The notes: generated from the sequence alone by a model not told the origin. Shown: positions 52,598-62,405, counted from the stretch's first letter. The stretch is DNA of 64,000 nucleotides from Actinomadura alba (GCF_014323705.1 NZ_JABVEC010000033.1:1-64000), one strand, 5' to 3'. Made by a program: numbers and translations.

Positions 52598-52986
52598 TCA
52601 GACCTTCCGGTGCCGGCATCGGGCACACACGGCGTCGACCTTGAGGTAATACGCGCGCCGGAGAGGCTGCAGGCACGCCTCCACGGCCTGCGCCGCGCCG
52701 TGGAACGCACGGTCTGCCTCCACGACAGCCACGTCGCCCGCGTTGGCGTCGTCCCCGCGACGCTCGGCGTCCGCGGCCAGACCGTCAGCAAGGCGACGCC
52801 AGGCAGGTTCGGTAGCGGACCAGGCATCGAGAAACGCCGGCGTGGCCTCCTCGAAGTCATACAACCTCTCCTGCCACGCCGCCCGCTCCTCCTCGCCGCG
52901 CGGTCGATCGCTCTCATCCTGGTGGTCGGTGATGCCGAGGCGGCGGCGATGGCGCGGCCGGCCTGGCTCAGGCCGTAGAAGATCAT
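52598..52986 (-). pseudogene. Frameshifted hypothetical island gene
   Basis: The frame beginning MIFYGLSQAGRAIAAA must shift by one base near 52943, within a GCC run, to continue as LGITDHQDESDRPRGEEERA and then a coherent acidic protein to the stop. A one-base deletion explains it. The start ATGA overlaps the stop of the upstream 56-residue gene. The function is unknown. Confidence 0.6.
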
Positions 52987-53156
52987 CACGGCCGTGTCTC
53001 CGGGCCGCCAACCGTGGCGGCGCGAAACAGCTGCTGGGCTTGTTCGAGCGCGGCGCTGTAGGTCTCCCGGCGAGCAGCATCGGCGGCTGCGTGGGCGGGT
53101 GGCCGCCAGCGCGTCGCGCGGATCTGTTCCCAGGTTTCTTCTCCCGCCTCGTTCAT
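52986..53156 (-). CDS. Small hypothetical island protein
   Basis: A 56-residue protein (MNEAGEETWEQIRATRW to GGPETRP), acidic and helical. Unknown function. It is coupled to the frameshifted gene by a 4-bp overlap and lies just behind the integrase remnant. Confidence 0.5.
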   Translation of the reverse strand: MNEAGEETWEQIRATRWRPPAHAAADAARRETYSAALEQAQQLFRAATVGGPETRP

Positions 53157-53480
53157 GCGCGCAATGCTCCCAATCCGAGGCGCGTACCAGCTACGCGCGG
53201 CTTGCTCGTCTTGGTGTCGCCCTCCTTGATCTCGGCGCCCTGGCCCTTCACGCGGACCAGGCCGACCGACCGGCGGATGCAGATAGTGGCCGCGTCCAAG
53301 TCGATGTCTCGCCAGCGGAGCGCGAGCAGCTCCCCGCGGCGTATCCCGGTCATCGCGAGTACTCACCACGCGACATGGAGGTGACTGTGATCTCGCGACC
53401 AGTCCAGGAACGCACGGACCTGGGCGGCGTTCCAAGGGCGCGCCTTGAACCGGCCACCAGCGGGTGGGGACAGCGCCCGT
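53153..53480 (-). pseudogene. Tyrosine integrase remnant with internal stop
   Basis: The fragment reads ARPWNAAQVRAFLDWSRDH, then HLHVAW, a TGA stop at 53364-53366, then VLAMTGIRRGELLALRWRD and DLDAATICIRRSV. This is the phage-integrase region around the first catalytic Arg (TGxRRGE). The N-terminal arm-binding domain and the C-terminal H-x-x-R and Tyr are missing. It was presumably the integrase of island I. Confidence 0.85.
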
Positions 53481-53546
53481 TCAGCGTGCTTCCCTACGAC
53501 TATCCCGGCAATCGGGCCGGGGCCGTTTCAAGCCTTGGAGAGTCAC

Positions 53547-54299
53547 GTGAACACGATCAAATCTCGGACGCCGGAAACCTCGGTAGACGCCGTTCAGCGG
53601 ACCGCCAGGATCGCCGGTGTCTGGTTCATCCTCACCTTCGTCTTCTCGATCCCGGCGGTGTTGCTGTACGACCCGGTCCTCAATGACGCGAACTACATCC
53701 TGGGAGCGGGCGCAGACACGCAAGTGCAGCTTGGAGCCCTCCTTGAGATTCTGACCGCCGTCGCGAACATCGCCACCGCGGTCGTGCTGTTCCCGATCTT
53801 GAAGCGGCAGAGCGAGAGCATCGCCCTCGGTTACATCGGCTTGCGAATCCTCGAATCGACCGTCATCGTGATGGGGGTCGTCAGCGTGCTCGCCGTCGTG
53901 ACGTTGCGGCAGGACCTGGCGGGCGGGGGCGGCGTCAATGCCACTCTGATCGGTCAGTCACTGGTGGCGTTGAAGGATCAGACGTTCCTGCTCGGCCCCG
54001 CCTTCTGCGCGGGCTTCGGCAACGGGCTGCTGCTGGGCTACCTGATGTACCGGTCGGGCCTGGTGCCACGCCCCATGGCGCTCATCGGACTCATCGGAGG
54101 CCCCATCGCCTGCGCCACCGCGACCGCTGTCCTGTTCGGCGCCTACGAGCAGCAGTCCCCGGTGAATTTCCTGTTCACGGCGCCAGAAATCGTCTGGGAA
54201 GCGTCACTGGGCATCTGGCTCATCACCAACGGCTTCCGCCCCGCCCCCCTCATCACAGAAACGGCCCCCAAGACCACACAGGAGCCCGACACAGCGTGA
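53547..54299 (+). CDS. DUF4386 membrane protein
   Basis: A 250-residue protein with about seven hydrophobic segments, matching DUF4386 (ARIAGVWFILTFVFSIPAV; ILTAVANIATAVVLFPILKRQ; FCAGFGNGLLLGYLMYRSGLVPR). The function is unknown. GTG 53547 has GGAG upstream; the longer frame from 53445 overlaps the integrase remnant. It is the only intact larger gene on the right part of island I. Confidence 0.8.
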   Translation: MNTIKSRTPETSVDAVQRTARIAGVWFILTFVFSIPAVLLYDPVLNDANYILGAGADTQVQLGALLEILTAVANIATAVVLFPILKRQSESIALGYIGLRILESTVIVMGVVSVLAVVTLRQDLAGGGGVNATLIGQSLVALKDQTFLLGPAFCAGFGNGLLLGYLMYRSGLVPRPMALIGLIGGPIACATATAVLFGAYEQQSPVNFLFTAPEIVWEASLGIWLITNGFRPAPLITETAPKTTQEPDTA

Positions 54300-55021
54300 C
54301 GGGTTGCATCATCTTCTGGGAAGTCCGTGGCTCTCGGGCCTAGCCTGGTAACTGATCACACGCCCCGACCCCAGGTCACGATCGGACACTACGTCAAACC
54401 GCGCCCCCACCCCGATGACCCGACCGTTAGCCACCGCAAGCACCCACCGGCAAACGATCTCCACCCGCCAGCACCCCCGTCAGCCAGCCCGCTCACACCA
54501 AACCGCTCCCAGGCACCCCCCGTGACCTGCTAATTCAGGTTGGCAACCTCCCAGTGCGTGGAGGCCGACAGCGTCGGCCACGGTATGCGTTAACCGGCGC
54601 GTTCGGCGTACGGGGCATCTCCGCATGCACGAGGCCGACGTAAGTCCTCGCTCCCACGCCTGCTGCATCAGCTGGCGGTGTTGCGTGGTCAGGTCGCGCG
54701 GCCTCGGCCGTCGTGGGCCGAGCTCACCGCTCCAAGGCAGCCGCGGGCAGTCGGCCACGATTACCAAGCGTCCGGATGAAGATGCCGGTTGTGGCGTTGC
54801 GGATCTGGTGTCTGCCCCGCACAGGGCGCGAACCTGCGCACCGAAGCAACGCGCACGAATGGGCATCTTCCGGCGTCGGCTGACGCCCGTGGTTGCTCGG
54901 TGGTTGCTCGTATGTCATGGAACGGAACGGCACGGCGACACAACCCAGCATCTGAAACGGTGGAGTCGCGTACGAAACGGCATAGACCGACAGTGGGAGT
55001 ACCGATCCGATACGTGCGCAC
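54300..55021. other. Right end of island I
   Basis: About 720 bp without a gene I can support. It holds the second pair of GGTTGCTCG repeats (54891-54899, 54902-54910) and, directly before the second attachment copy, GATCCGATACGTGCGCA (55004-55020), which recurs with one change at 61941-61957. Confidence 0.5.
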
Positions 55022-55071
55022 CGGACTTCTAATCCGACGGTCGGGGGTTCGAATCCCTCCGGGCGCGCACC
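55022..55071 (+). repeat. Attachment site copy 2 (tRNA-Arg 3' fragment)
   Basis: Fifty bases identical to 50909-50958, without the 5' half of the tRNA. It is the junction between the two islands. Confidence 0.9.
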
Positions 55072-55826
55072 CTCTGACCTGGGCATTCTCGAAGATCACG
55101 AGGAGCCCTGGTCGTCGTTTTGGGGCGGTTTGCGACCCGTGTTTGCTCGATGTTAGCTCGCGTGTCGCGATCTTGTCGCTGCCCGTGATCGTAACGCGTC
55201 CCCGATCGCAGCAGTCAGGTCGAACGGGATGGACCCGACCCGGGGATCCGGACCACTGTCTTGGCCCCGCCGACGGCGGACCTGATGAACAGGTGAACAG
55301 GTAACAGGGTTTCGGTTCCTATGGGACCGAGTCTCAGAGCTCAAGATCGCTCCGCCTGGACCACCGTGGCTAGCCGACGGGGTCAACTTGACCGTAGAAA
55401 ACGAGTCGAGCGTTCATATCCTGCGCCCTGGGCGGCAAGCCACCGGGGACCGGCATGCGGTTACCCCCAACCGCACGCGGAGGGGGAGGCGGATCTCGTC
55501 GAGGCCACCGCCCAGGGCGCCCCAAGCGAGGTCCGCACCCTCCAGAATCGGCGCGCGTCCCAAGCCTCGTTGCTATGACCAGCGTCAACCAGCCCCTCCC
55601 TGAGACCAGCGACGGTGTAGGGAGCCGGACCGCGAGCAGCGCTCGTACAAGCGTGTCTGGCCACCGATGACGACGGCGCGTTTGATCCCGCCATATCCGC
55701 TCCTGGCGCCGCCGGAGGGATCAGGCTGCACGTCAACTGCCCCGCGAACTAGTCATCTACGGAGCCTCGGAGATCACTACCCTTGGCCAAAAGCGGCGGC
55801 CGAGGTATCCGCTCATGCCGAGATGA
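55072..55826. other. Left end of island II
   Basis: About 750 bp. The first 120 bp resemble the left end of island I, including GTTTGCTCG and GTTAGCTCG 11 bp apart (55141-55160). Beyond that I see no supported gene; the frames at 55320-55670 are overlapping and lack motifs. Confidence 0.45.
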
Positions 55827-55839
55827 GTGTGTACGGCGC

Positions 55840-56247
55840 TTGACTACCTCGCCATGCTTAAAGTCCCGCAAGAACTCGGCTTCGGCTCCGGTACGACCTG
55901 CTGGCGGCGGTTGAAACGCTGGATTGATGCCAGCGTGTTCGACCAACTCCACCAGATCCTGCTCGAGCGGTTGAACACAGGGAACCGGATCGACTGGTCG
56001 CGCGCGGCGATGGACGGCAATCACATCGACGCCAAAAAGGGGGTCTCGGGACAGGCCCCTCGCCGGTCAACCGCGCAAGCCCGGTTCCCAAACACCATCT
56101 GATCTGTGACGGCAACGGCACCCCGATCTACGTGCTGACCAGCGGCGCCAACATCCCCCGACTTCAGCCGCGCCCTCGAGCTGCTCGACGGCTACCCGCC
56201 TATTGCCGGCCCGGCCACGGCAGCGTTTCGACGTGCTGCTGGCCGAG
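55840..56247 (+). pseudogene. IS5-type transposase remnant
   Basis: Pieces of a DDE transposase appear in shifting frames: VPQELGFGSGTTCWRRLKRW, DWSRAAMDGNHIDAKKG (first catalytic Asp), HHLICDGNGTPIYVLTSGAN, ELLDGYPPIAGP and RPRQRFDVLLAE. At least three frameshifts are needed, and both ends are missing. The right end is fused to a dehydrogenase fragment. Confidence 0.8.
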
Positions 56248-56269
56248 CCAGGCGCGTCTGGCCCAGGAC

Positions 56270-56790
56270 GCTCAATGCCTGCGATCGGTGCACGTGGTCT
56301 TTTCACCGCGCCCGAGGCCGAGGAGGTGCTGCGGGCCACCCTGCCCGCCCTGCGCGCCTTGCACGGCCGAATCGTGCAGGTCAGCTCGCTGACCGGGCAG
56401 TTCGCGTGGGCGTCGTCCGGGCTCTACTCGGCCTCGAAGGCGGCCGTCGAGCTGCTCAGCGAGGCGCTCGCCGCGGAAGTGGCCCGGCCGGCGTGCGGGT
56501 GACGATCGTCGAACCCGGCACGTTCGCGACCGACTTCGCCAGCACCGCCCACGTCGTCGCGCCCGACGAGGTCTACGCGCCGACCGTGGGCGAGTTTCTC
56601 ACCGGGTTCTCCGCGCTCCCACCGTCCGCGTTCGGGGATTCGGCCGACGCGATCGTCGCGATCGCCGGCATGGCGGAGCCGCCGCCGCGCCTGGCCGTCG
56701 GGGCCGACGCGATCGACGGCATCCGGGCCGCACTCGAATCCCGGCCCGCCGAGCTGGAGAAAGTCAGCCCAGCGCGGCCGCCTTGCGCAG
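56270..56790 (+). pseudogene. Truncated, frameshifted SDR oxidoreductase
   Basis: The fragment begins LFTAPEAEEVLRATLPALRA and keeps the catalytic region of a classical SDR: VQVSSLTGQ (Ser) and YSASKAAVELL (Tyr-x3-Lys). A one-base shift near 56491 is needed to continue as GVRVTIVEPGTFATDF. The NAD-binding N-terminus is gone, replaced by the transposase remnant. Confidence 0.8.
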
Positions 56791-57978
56791 CAGCACTGAG
56801 CGTTCGCGCTGGTTGGCGCACAGCCGGGCCGCCAGCTCCAGCTCGGTGCGCGCCTCCGGTCGCCGGCCGAGGCGGGCCAGCAGCTCCCCGCGTACGGTCG
56901 GCACCAGATGCGAACCGGGGAGCCGGTCCAAGGCGATCAGCTCGTCCACGATGGCCAGGGCTTGCGCCGGCCCCGAGGCCATGGCTACGGCGACGGCCCG
57001 GTTGAGCTCGACCACCGGCGAGGGCGCGACCCGGCCGAGCGCCTCGTAGAGCACCACGATCCGGTCCCAGTCGGTCGCCTCGACCGAGGGCGCCGACGCG
57101 TGGGCGGCGGCGATCGCGGCCTGCAGGCCGTAGGGGCCGAGGCCGCGAGTCGATGCCTTGGCCAGCGCGGCCAGCCCACGGCGGATCGCCGAGAAGTCCC
57201 ACCGCCGCCGGTCCTGGTCCTCGAGCAGGATCGGCGAACCGTCCGGGCCGGTCCGGGCCGGGAAGCGCGCGGCCGTCAGCTCGCACAGCGCGAGCAGGCC
57301 GTGCACCTCCGGCTCGTCCGGCTGCAGCGCGGCCAGCGTGCGGGTCAGCCGGATCGCCTCGTACGCGACGTCGGGGCGCAGTAGCCGGTCGCCCGACGTG
57401 GCCGTCGACCCCTCGGTGAAGATCACGTAGAGGACGCTGAGCACGCCGCCCAGCCGCCCCCGGCGCTCGCCGGCCGACGGCAACTCGAACGGCACCCCGG
57501 CCGCCGCGATCGTCTTCTTGGCCCGGGTGATGCGGGCCTGCACGGTCGGCATGGGTACGAGGAACGCGCGGGCGATCTCTTCGCTGGACAGGCCGCCGAC
57601 CACGCGCAGGGTCAGCGCCACCCGGGCCTCGAGGGAGAGCACCGGGTGGCAGCTGACGAACATCAGCGCCAGGACGTCGTCGTCGATCCTGTCGGGGTCG
57701 ATTTCCTCGTCGACCGCCGGGTCGGTCGCCAGCAGGGCGTATCGGTCCTGCAGGGCGGTCCGGCGGCGGATCGCGTCGATCGCCCGCCGCCGGGCCGTGG
57801 CCATCAGCCAGCCGGCCGGATTGGCCGGAGAGGCGAGCGGCCACGACACCAGCGCCTCGGCCACGGCCTCCTGGGCCGCGTCCTCGGCCAGCCCGAAATC
57901 GCCGGTGAACCGGGTCAGCGCGGCGACGATCCGCGCCGACTCGATCCGCCAGACGGCCTCGACGTCGGCCGTACCCAT
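56764..57978 (-). CDS. ECF42-type sigma factor with C-terminal TPR-like domain
   Basis: A 404-residue sigma factor with regions 2 (FGLAEDAAQEAVAEALVSWP) and 4 (LTLRVVGGLSSEEIARAFLVPMPTVQARITRAKK) and a long helical C-terminal domain of about 200 residues, the DUF6596/TPR-like tail typical of the ECF42 group. The tail controls activity in place of an anti-sigma factor. ATG 57978 overlaps the stop of the YCII-domain gene upstream, the standard arrangement for this group. Confidence 0.9.
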   Translation of the reverse strand: MGTADVEAVWRIESARIVAALTRFTGDFGLAEDAAQEAVAEALVSWPLASPANPAGWLMATARRRAIDAIRRRTALQDRYALLATDPAVDEEIDPDRIDDDVLALMFVSCHPVLSLEARVALTLRVVGGLSSEEIARAFLVPMPTVQARITRAKKTIAAAGVPFELPSAGERRGRLGGVLSVLYVIFTEGSTATSGDRLLRPDVAYEAIRLTRTLAALQPDEPEVHGLLALCELTAARFPARTGPDGSPILLEDQDRRRWDFSAIRRGLAALAKASTRGLGPYGLQAAIAAAHASAPSVEATDWDRIVVLYEALGRVAPSPVVELNRAVAVAMASGPAQALAIVDELIALDRLPGSHLVPTVRGELLARLGRRPEARTELELAARLCANQRERSVLLRKAAALG

Positions 57979-58358
57979 CAGCGCTGGACGGTGCTGTCCT
58001 GCGGGACCTCGTCCTCCTCGGGCACCCGCCGGATCTCGATCTTGGACCCGGGGGCCGCCGGGACCCGCTTGGCCCACTCGACCGCCTCCTGTTTCGAGGC
58101 GACGTCGAGCAGGAAGAAGCCCCCGAACAGTTCCTTGGTCTCTCCGTACGGCCCGTCCGTGACCACCGGGGCCTCGCCGCTGAAGTCGACCACGGCGCCC
58201 TGGCCCGGATCATCCAGCCCTTCGGCCCCGAGGAGAACGCCGGCCTTCATCATCTCCTCGATGAAGAGGCGGGTCCTGGCAATCCCCTCCTCGATCGAGG
58301 CCATCATGGCGGCGTTCGACTCATCGGTGCCCCGCATGATCAGCATGTACTTCGGCAT
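57978..58358 (-). CDS. YCII/DGPF domain protein
   Basis: A 126-residue protein with the YCII-related fold: MPKYMLIMRGTDES, a central VTDGPYGETKELFGGFFLLDV (DGPF-type motif), and a C-terminal strand IEIRRVPE. Such proteins accompany ECF42 sigma factors; their role is not established. AGGAGAAT precedes the start. Confidence 0.9.
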   Translation of the reverse strand: MPKYMLIMRGTDESNAAMMASIEEGIARTRLFIEEMMKAGVLLGAEGLDDPGQGAVVDFSGEAPVVTDGPYGETKELFGGFFLLDVASKQEAVEWAKRVPAAPGSKIEIRRVPEEDEVPQDSTVQR

Positions 58359-58849
58359 CGCATTCTCCTCATCCGACGTGGCCGCCTCTCGGCCCTCGCA
58401 CCCACACGTCGAACGAGCGGCCCGCGGATCGACACGGCCCCGGAGAAATCTCTCGCCGCGACGCAGCCGAATCCGTCCGACCCGCGTTGCGCCCGTCAGA
58501 CCTGGCCCTGAGCGATGGCTGACGCGGACGCCATGCTGATCAGAAAAGCTTATCGTCGCAGCTTTGGAAGGCGGCGACGCTCACACGGATCTACGGAAAC
58601 CATTCGGTACGCGCTCAGTGATTTCTTTCCGCTACCTGGCTGAAGAGAGGGCGACGGGAATCTTTAGTGGCGTTTCGCCCGCGGCGCACTCTCTTGCCGC
58701 TGGTCGAGTGGTGCCCGCTCGCCAGCCCACGCCGTCCGACTCTGCCAAGACGAGTACGTCATGGCTGATCAACCGATGTTCGACAGTTCAGATGGGGGCG
58801 CGACGCGGTCGCTCCCACCGGCGCAGAACCCGTCGGCTATGGTCCAGCC
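58359..58849. other. Intergenic region
   Basis: About 490 bp between divergent genes. It should contain both promoters. I see no RNA gene or repeat. Confidence 0.4.
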
Positions 58850-59560
58850 ATGATCTGGAAACGTAGGTCGTCCCCGAACCCACCGGAGCGCCTGAGTAAC
58901 AACGAAATCATGGAACTGCTCCGGGACACGCTCGGGGAGATCGCACCCCCGCTGGTCAAGGACTGCCAGATCCGCAACGGCACGATGGGCGGCGCACAGG
59001 GCTGGAGACTCACGGCCTTGCCCAACCACACCGATGACCCTCGGCACTTCGACATCGGCTTCACGGTGTCACCTCAGTCCATGGTTCTCACGGACTGCAT
59101 CAGTGGCATCGGGTCGGCGCACGAGGCCGCCGCCATGATGGCCCATATCTGGCGGGAGACCTCCGGCGCCTGTGTTGCGGAGATGCTGACCCGGCGGAGT
59201 GAGTACGCCTCCCACCTCGACGGATCCGACCCCGCCGGCCTGCCCGGCTGGCATTCGGTGGTCTCCGGCATCGTCGCCTACGGACCCGACCCCACCAGCA
59301 ACAACGCCCTACAGGCGGCGCTGCTCGACCATGAGGTCCTCCGCGCGATCGCACCACAGCTGGTATCGGCGCTGGATCGACCGGCCCACAATGGGATCAA
59401 GGTGTTCTACCAACGCACGCCGACCTCGGCGACCGCCGAGATCCGCGTCAACGGCGCACCACATCAGGCAGCCGGCCAGGCTCTCGCCGCGCTGCCCTGG
59501 CCGAAGGTGACCGCGCCGACCATCGCCCGCTTCTACGCCGTCGCTGTCCACCCGGTCTGA
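58850..59560 (+). CDS. DUF6348-like protein
   Basis: A 236-residue soluble protein. LSNNEIMELLRDTLGEIAP and the later segments (DCISGIGSAHEAAAMMAHIW; GLPGWHSVVSGIVAYGPD) resemble DUF6348, a family of unknown function found in actinomycetes. No catalytic motif is apparent. The ribosome site is weak. Confidence 0.6.
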   Translation: MIWKRRSSPNPPERLSNNEIMELLRDTLGEIAPPLVKDCQIRNGTMGGAQGWRLTALPNHTDDPRHFDIGFTVSPQSMVLTDCISGIGSAHEAAAMMAHIWRETSGACVAEMLTRRSEYASHLDGSDPAGLPGWHSVVSGIVAYGPDPTSNNALQAALLDHEVLRAIAPQLVSALDRPAHNGIKVFYQRTPTSATAEIRVNGAPHQAAGQALAALPWPKVTAPTIARFYAVAVHPV

Positions 59561-59658
59561 CTCCGCCCATACCCGCACTCATCTGCCGCGAGTAGGCGGG
59601 TGGACGTTGGCGCGACCCGGACCTTGTCGCACGACGAACTCGTGTCTACGGTGCCGGG

Positions 59659-60342
59659 TCAGGTGGTCGGTTCGGGGAGCAGGCCAGTGAAGTCGTCGCT
59701 GGATAGCTGGGAGATCGCGCCGAGCGTGTGGACCTCGGTCACTCGTGGGATGACGACGAGGTTGGGTTCCCGGAACAGTCGGGCGCCGCGATCAAGTTCA
59801 TCCGTCACCACCTGACTCAGCCGCACCGGGTCGTAGAACACCGGCCGATAGGTCCTGCCATCGGGGGTTTCTACAACGAGGTCGGCGAACCAGCCCTTGG
59901 ACTCGATCATGGCGGCATACTCGGCGAAATAGTCCGGGAAACGCACTCGGCACGGCCAGGGTTTGTCGGGCACGTGCTCGCCGGTGCGCGGATCGAACCA
60001 CCCGTCGTCATCGAGCGCGAGCTGCAGGTCGGTGTGCGGCAGACCGAGCGCATCGGTGAACCGTGCCAGCTGAGCGCGCCGGTCCGGGTCGGGCAAGCCG
60101 TGAATCACCACCTGGAGCGTGGAGTGATCGAGGTGATGCTCCAGCATGAACTGTTCGCCCGCCGCCAGCTCAACCGCGGCGTATGCCACCGGCCCCGGCG
60201 CGTCCCACCGCCCGTCGTTTTCCACGAACTCCACACCGAACCGCACGGCGAACTCCTCGCCGGAGATGGCCGTACAGGCGATCGGCCGCCAATCCCCCCG
60301 GCGAAGTTCGCCATCGCCGACGTGACGGAACGCATCACCCAT
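59659..60342 (-). CDS. Hypothetical protein
   Basis: A 227-residue soluble acidic protein of unknown family. It is rich in Asp/Phe/Trp (DDDGWFDPRTGEHVPDKPW, VRFPDYFAEYAAMIESKGWF). The frame, codon bias and intact length support a real gene. ATG 60342 is chosen over a TTG six codons upstream. Confidence 0.6.
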   Translation of the reverse strand: MGDAFRHVGDGELRRGDWRPIACTAISGEEFAVRFGVEFVENDGRWDAPGPVAYAAVELAAGEQFMLEHHLDHSTLQVVIHGLPDPDRRAQLARFTDALGLPHTDLQLALDDDGWFDPRTGEHVPDKPWPCRVRFPDYFAEYAAMIESKGWFADLVVETPDGRTYRPVFYDPVRLSQVVTDELDRGARLFREPNLVVIPRVTEVHTLGAISQLSSDDFTGLLPEPTT

Positions 60343-60438
60343 ACGGAGCAGCGTAGCCAACCACCCAACTGACGGAGGTTCCAGAACGTCCTCTTCTGCC
60401 GCTGGTCGCGCGAATTTGCCGAGACGCGGAAGTGCCGC

Positions 60439-60915
60439 TCAGCCCCCGCCCAACTGTCGAAGCAGCCCCACATCGTGGAGGTCTACGTCTCGGTGCTCGT
60501 AGCCCTCGCGAAACCGCAACTGCTGCGGCACCGATAGGCACGCCACCCGGTGACCGTCGATGACGCCTTCTGTGAAACCGTCCGCGGAATAGGCGAAGGC
60601 GGCACCGTCGAGCCCTTGCTGAACGCCGCTGCCGTCGGGGGCGAGCGCAACCGGATGCAGGTCGACCACACGCCCGTCCTGCGCCGTCAGTTCCGCTCGG
60701 ACCGGTAGCCAGTCCACCGTCGTGGTGAAGCCGATCGACGCCAAGAGCGCCAGAATCTCTCGCAGTTGGCCGCCGTCTACGGCGAGGTCTAGGTCCCCGT
60801 GGTCGCGGGTCTGTCGGCCGACGACGGCATCTACCGCCCAGCCGCCGGCGACCCACGCATGCAGCCCACGCTCGTCAAACGCGCTCATCAATGCCACGAC
60901 CTGACCCGCCTCCAT
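60439..60915 (-). CDS. Small nucleotidyltransferase-fold protein
   Basis: A 158-residue protein with the nucleotidyltransferase signature HAWVAGGWAVDAVVGRQTRDHGDLDLAVD (GG-W then DxD), like the lincosamide nucleotidyltransferase/aminoglycoside nucleotidyltransferase group. A third acidic residue lies in VVDLHPVAL. It could inactivate an antibiotic by adenylation or have a cellular substrate; resistance is not established. Confidence 0.8.
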   Translation of the reverse strand: MEAGQVVALMSAFDERGLHAWVAGGWAVDAVVGRQTRDHGDLDLAVDGGQLREILALLASIGFTTTVDWLPVRAELTAQDGRVVDLHPVALAPDGSGVQQGLDGAAFAYSADGFTEGVIDGHRVACLSVPQQLRFREGYEHRDVDLHDVGLLRQLGGG

Positions 60916-61207
60916 GGGTCAGGACCATAGCGGCCATCTGCGCCTGGAGGAGTTCGCGTGGTGAACAATGCGGTGCCCAACTCATCGCTGACGCGAACGG
61001 TCACCTTCACGCGATCACAAGCCCCCCATCCGCACATGCCGCTGTCCGCGCACGAACCGTACGGACGTGCCGAGTTGCGGGTGTGTGTTGGGGACTTGGT
61101 GGCAGTCCCCTGGCTTCCATGGGCTTGACCGAGTACTCGCCGCTGGGCTGGCCTCTGGAGGCGCTGTCCGTGCGCAACAAAGTCGATCTCGGTGGGAGGC
61201 CGCTACT

Positions 61208-61804
61208 GTGCGACACGTGCCCGCCTTTGAGGAGATCACTCGACACCATGACCCCGACCCGTCCGAGAACCTCTGGGTCGTCGGGCCGCCCCCGCCTGAG
61301 ACGGTCACGATCGTCCCGTACAACCCCGAGTGGCCGCGCCGCTACGACACCCTGTCGGCGGGGATCCGCACGGCGCTCGGCGATGCGGTCCTGGGCATCG
61401 AGCACGTCGGATCGACATCCGTCGAGGGGTTGGCCGCCAAGGACGTCATCGACATCGACCTCTCCGTTGCGGACCCTCGGGACGAGGATGCGTATGTCCC
61501 CGCGCTCGAACGCCTCGGCTATGTCCTTACGGTTCGAGAGCCGTCCTTCCACGAGCATCGCTGCCTGAGGCTCGCCGAGCCTCGCGCGAACTTGCACGTG
61601 TTCGGCCCGGACTGCCCGGAGACCATTCGGCAGTGCATGTTCCGCGACTGGTTGCGTACGCATCCCGAGGATCTGGCGCGCTACGAGGACGCGAAGCGAG
61701 CAGCGATCCCCGGTGGCGGGAACGTCATGGACTACAACGCACGCAAGCAGGAGGTAATCCGCGAGATCTATGACCGGCTCTTCCGCGCGGCGGGAATGCT
61801 GTAG
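61208..61804 (+). CDS. GrpB (UPF0157) family protein
   Basis: A 198-residue nucleotidyltransferase-like protein. VPYNPEWPRRYDTL and LGIEHVGSTSVEGLAAKDVIDIDLSV hold the GS and DxD-type motif; YNARKQEVIREIYDRL is the usual end. The molecular activity is unknown. GTG 61208 has GGGAGG at 6 nt. Confidence 0.88.
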   Translation: MRHVPAFEEITRHHDPDPSENLWVVGPPPPETVTIVPYNPEWPRRYDTLSAGIRTALGDAVLGIEHVGSTSVEGLAAKDVIDIDLSVADPRDEDAYVPALERLGYVLTVREPSFHEHRCLRLAEPRANLHVFGPDCPETIRQCMFRDWLRTHPEDLARYEDAKRAAIPGGGNVMDYNARKQEVIREIYDRLFRAAGML

Positions 61805-61970
61805 AGATCCCGAGCAACAGCCACACCCAACGCGCTCTCATGCCGCGAAGCGTGTTTCCCTCAGTGTCAGCGCCAGGGAATGGCGGTCAATGCTCCACGC
61901 CGCTCGGCGAGGGCACGATGACGGATTCCTGATTCCGAGAGATCCGGTACGTGCGCAGGTTCGAATGCGC

Positions 61971-62405
61971 TGCGGGTGCCGAAAATCCTATCCATGCCCT
62001 GTGACCTGCAGATCCTCGAGAACAGCTGATGACCACCGCACGGGCACGCCAAGATGGTCGTTCGTGCTGTTGCGACTGCCCTATCTGGCGCTCACGAGTG
62101 TGTTCAGCTTCTTGCGGCTGCTACCGATGGGCGACACCGACAAGGACATCGAGATCCTGACGCTGCGCCACCAGCTCGCGATCCTGCAGCGGCAGACCGG
62201 CAAGCCACGCCTCACCCCGGTAGACCGCGCTCTGCTCGCCGCTCTGCTGCACCGACTCCCCCGCCCCAGGCTGCGGCAACTGCATCTGATCGTCGCCCCG
62301 GACACGATCCTGCGCTGGCACCGCGACCTCACGCGCCGCCGGCACGCCGCCGTCTCCCGACGCAAGCGTCCCGGCCGCCCACGGACAGAATTTTCGGCAC
62401 CCGCA
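61971..62405 (+). mobile_element. Internally deleted IS (435 bp) with 26-bp inverted ends
   Basis: The left end 61971-61996 (starting TGCGGGTGCCGAAAAT) is matched by the reverse complement of 62380-62405 with three mismatches, both facing inward. Only the N-terminal part of an integrase-core transposase lies between. The element splits the third attachment-site copy. Confidence 0.8.
62064..62379 (+). pseudogene. N-terminal fragment of an rve-type transposase
   Basis: The fragment begins VLLRLPYLALTSVFSFLRLLP and continues DIEILTLRHQLAILQRQTGKP, DRALLAALLHRLPR and LHLIVAPDTILRWHRDL. This is the helix-turn-helix portion of actinobacterial integrase-core transposases. The catalytic rve domain is missing. 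Confidence 0.8.

Noticed and set aside
54480..54866. 128-residue minus-strand frame near the right end of island I
   Set aside because: Mixed composition, no motif, and it overlaps the attachment-arm region.
61958..61970. GTTCGAATGCGC as part of a tRNA
   Set aside because: Only a T-loop-like heptamer; no stems or anticodon arm can be built around it.
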